Shown here one piece after another: positions 62,839 to 64,000 of a stretch of 64,000 nucleotides of DNA. The translations under genes and the position numbers were made by a program. Below the pieces are notes generated by a model that saw only the letters and a program-made list of their open reading frames with translations, was not told the DNA's origin and searched no databases. The stretch's first letter is position 1. Each line of letters starts with the position of its first letter. Origin of the DNA: Austwickia sp. TVS 96-490-7B (GTDB taxonomy: Bacteria > Actinomycetota > Actinomycetes > Actinomycetales > Dermatophilaceae); assembly GCF_019331795.1 (NCBI RefSeq), contig NZ_JAHPZL010000007.1, positions 373,194-437,193 on the forward strand. Reading direction: 5' to 3'.

Positions 62839-63996
62839 TCAGCAGCTACGTCGTCGACGCATCCGGGCGACAGCTTCGCCGTACAACTCGGTCAGTTGGG
62901 CCGAGACCACTTCTGGTGAGTGGTGACGTACGGCGTACTCGCGGATCTGCTCGCGGTCCCAGGACCGGGTCAGCCCCGCCTGTAATCCAGCTGCGATATC
63001 GGCGATCTCATGGCCGGTGAGGACGCCGGTGTGCTCGGTGACGAAGCCTTCGGGGCCGCCGGATCGGGTGCTGACCACAGGGAGCCCTGCGGCCATCGCC
63101 TCGATGAGGACCACCCCGAAAGTCTCTTCACGGGAAGCCAACACGAACAGGTCTGAACGGGCGAATTCCGCGGCGATCTGCGGATGAGACAGCCCGCCTT
63201 CAAACCGGACTCGATCGGCTAGTCCCAGACGTCGCGCCAGGTCACGCAGCTCGCCTTCCTGCGGGCCGTGGCCGATCACGACGAGTTCGGCTGCCGCCAC
63301 CGGACTGTGCGGGTCTTCCTGGCTGACCCGGGCGATGGCCTCCAAGAGTGCATCGACACGTTTGCGGGGGATCAGGTTGCCCACCGTCACCACCCGGGGG
63401 CGGTCGTGCGGGATGGGCTCGACTGACGCGAATGTCTTCGCATCCACCAAGTTCGGCACGTATACCGCGCGATATCCGGTGAGCTCGGCGATACGGGCTT
63501 GGAGGCCCGGGCTGACCGCGATGAGCACGTCGGCACCGGCATAGGCGATGGCGATGCCGCGCAACATGTCTGCTGGCGGGTCAGGCGACATCAGCCGGGA
63601 GGTGTGCTCGGTCACCACCAACGGGTAATGGTGACGTCGTCGACCGCGGGCTGCCGCCGCAGACCATCCGACGAAGTGGCTGTGCACCACGTCAGGACGG
63701 CCGTGCTTCGTGACACAGGCGAGGTAGAGCACCTCCCACATGGCGTGCACGAACCGATAACCCAGGCGGTATTGCAATCGGCCTAGGGGCAAGCTCAGTT
63801 CGACGACATGGACCCCGTCGACGTCCTTATGGCGGACCCCCCACGGTCGTCGATGTTGCAGGAAACGGATGTCGAGCGCGCCATAAACAACCTGGTGACC
63901 GGCAGCAGCTAACGCACGAGCTTGTTGGAATTCGAAGATGCCGAGGAGGGGTTGCCCCGGGCCTGGAAGGCCTCGGCCTAGAACGAGGACTCTCAC
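62839..63996 (-). CDS. GT4 family glycosyltransferase
   Basis: A 385-residue GT-B fold enzyme. The N-terminal domain begins RVLVLGRGLPGPGQPLLGIF and has HSHFVGWSAAAARGRR; the C-terminal donor domain has VTVGNLIPRKRVDALLEAI and the EX7E motif in REETFGVVLIEAMAAGLPVV. PVVSTRSGGPEGFV completes the nucleotide-sugar site. GTG 63996 starts 4 bases from the window end, so the gene appears complete. Sugar and acceptor are unknown. Confidence 0.9.
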   Translation of the reverse strand: MRVLVLGRGLPGPGQPLLGIFEFQQARALAAAGHQVVYGALDIRFLQHRRPWGVRHKDVDGVHVVELSLPLGRLQYRLGYRFVHAMWEVLYLACVTKHGRPDVVHSHFVGWSAAAARGRRRHHYPLVVTEHTSRLMSPDPPADMLRGIAIAYAGADVLIAVSPGLQARIAELTGYRAVYVPNLVDAKTFASVEPIPHDRPRVVTVGNLIPRKRVDALLEAIARVSQEDPHSPVAAAELVVIGHGPQEGELRDLARRLGLADRVRFEGGLSHPQIAAEFARSDLFVLASREETFGVVLIEAMAAGLPVVSTRSGGPEGFVTEHTGVLTGHEIADIAAGLQAGLTRSWDREQIREYAVRHHSPEVVSAQLTELYGEAVARMRRRRSC

Positions 63997-64000
63997 GATC

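Overview
A high-GC actinobacterial chromosome segment. The evidence is the mycosin (type VII secretion) proteases, the etfBA / cysteine desulfurase / mnmA / MetE-like / ligA / gatCAB chain, the rplM-rpsI pair with glmM nearby, GT87 and PIG-V type mannosyltransferases, and GTG starts. A member of the Micrococcales is my best guess, but the species cannot be read from the window.

Layout. 1-3078: end of a type VII secretion cluster with two tandem mycosins. 3349-4842: a SEC-C zinc-motif protein. 4977-9092: a CRISPR array of 68 repeats and 67 spacers (28-nt repeat, 61-nt period), read on the minus strand. 9137-16040: a compact cas operon, also on the minus strand, in the order cas6e-like, csb1 (Cas7), csb2 (Cas5/6), cas3. 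The Cas3 carries about 290 extra C-terminal residues that look like a reduced Cas8, and no separate Cas8, cas1, cas2 or cas4 gene is present. 16533-24139: electron transfer flavoprotein, cysteine desulfurase, mnmA, GNAT, a MetE-like protein and a secreted protein. 24263-34824: asnB, ligA, two mannosyltransferases and gatCAB. 34912-39144: a TetR regulator, an ABC-like/YhgE pair and a SixA-like phosphatase. 39400-45187: a secreted metalloprotease, ilvD, an ArsR regulator, rplM and rpsI. 45188-50459: an interrupting 5.3-kb island holding a PNGase A-like secreted enzyme and decayed glycosidase fragments. 50460-54401: glmM, a beta-carbonic anhydrase and a class I fumarase. 54789-59301: a trehalose/maltose-type ABC importer. 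59356-63996: a frameshifted DUF4245 gene, xseB, xseA, ispH and a GT4 glycosyltransferase.

The main discovery is between the cas operon and etfB. On the plus strand, divergent from the cas genes, lies a miniature CRISPR-like RNA gene: a degenerate repeat (16158-16185), a 29-nt spacer-like stretch, a second near-perfect repeat (16215-16242) and an intrinsic terminator with six T's. If Cas6e cuts at the base of the first hairpin, an 8-nt handle is followed by a guide starting at 16187. The first 20 nt of that guide match the cas leader (16123 down to 16104, minus strand) at 18 of 20 positions. The two differences fall at positions 6 and 18, the every-sixth positions that are flipped out in Cascade, and both can still wobble-pair. 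The match is preceded by AAG. Overlapping spacers in the array independently suggest an AAN PAM. This is the expected design of a CreR-type RNA that would direct the effector to repress its own cas promoter, here in a type I-G-like system with a Cas6e.

Other points worth following: palindromic spacers, a 53-bp tandem duplication that frameshifts the DUF4245 gene, an ABC-like partner of YhgE lacking the Walker A lysine, and lacZ/GH20 remnants beside a PNGase A gene.
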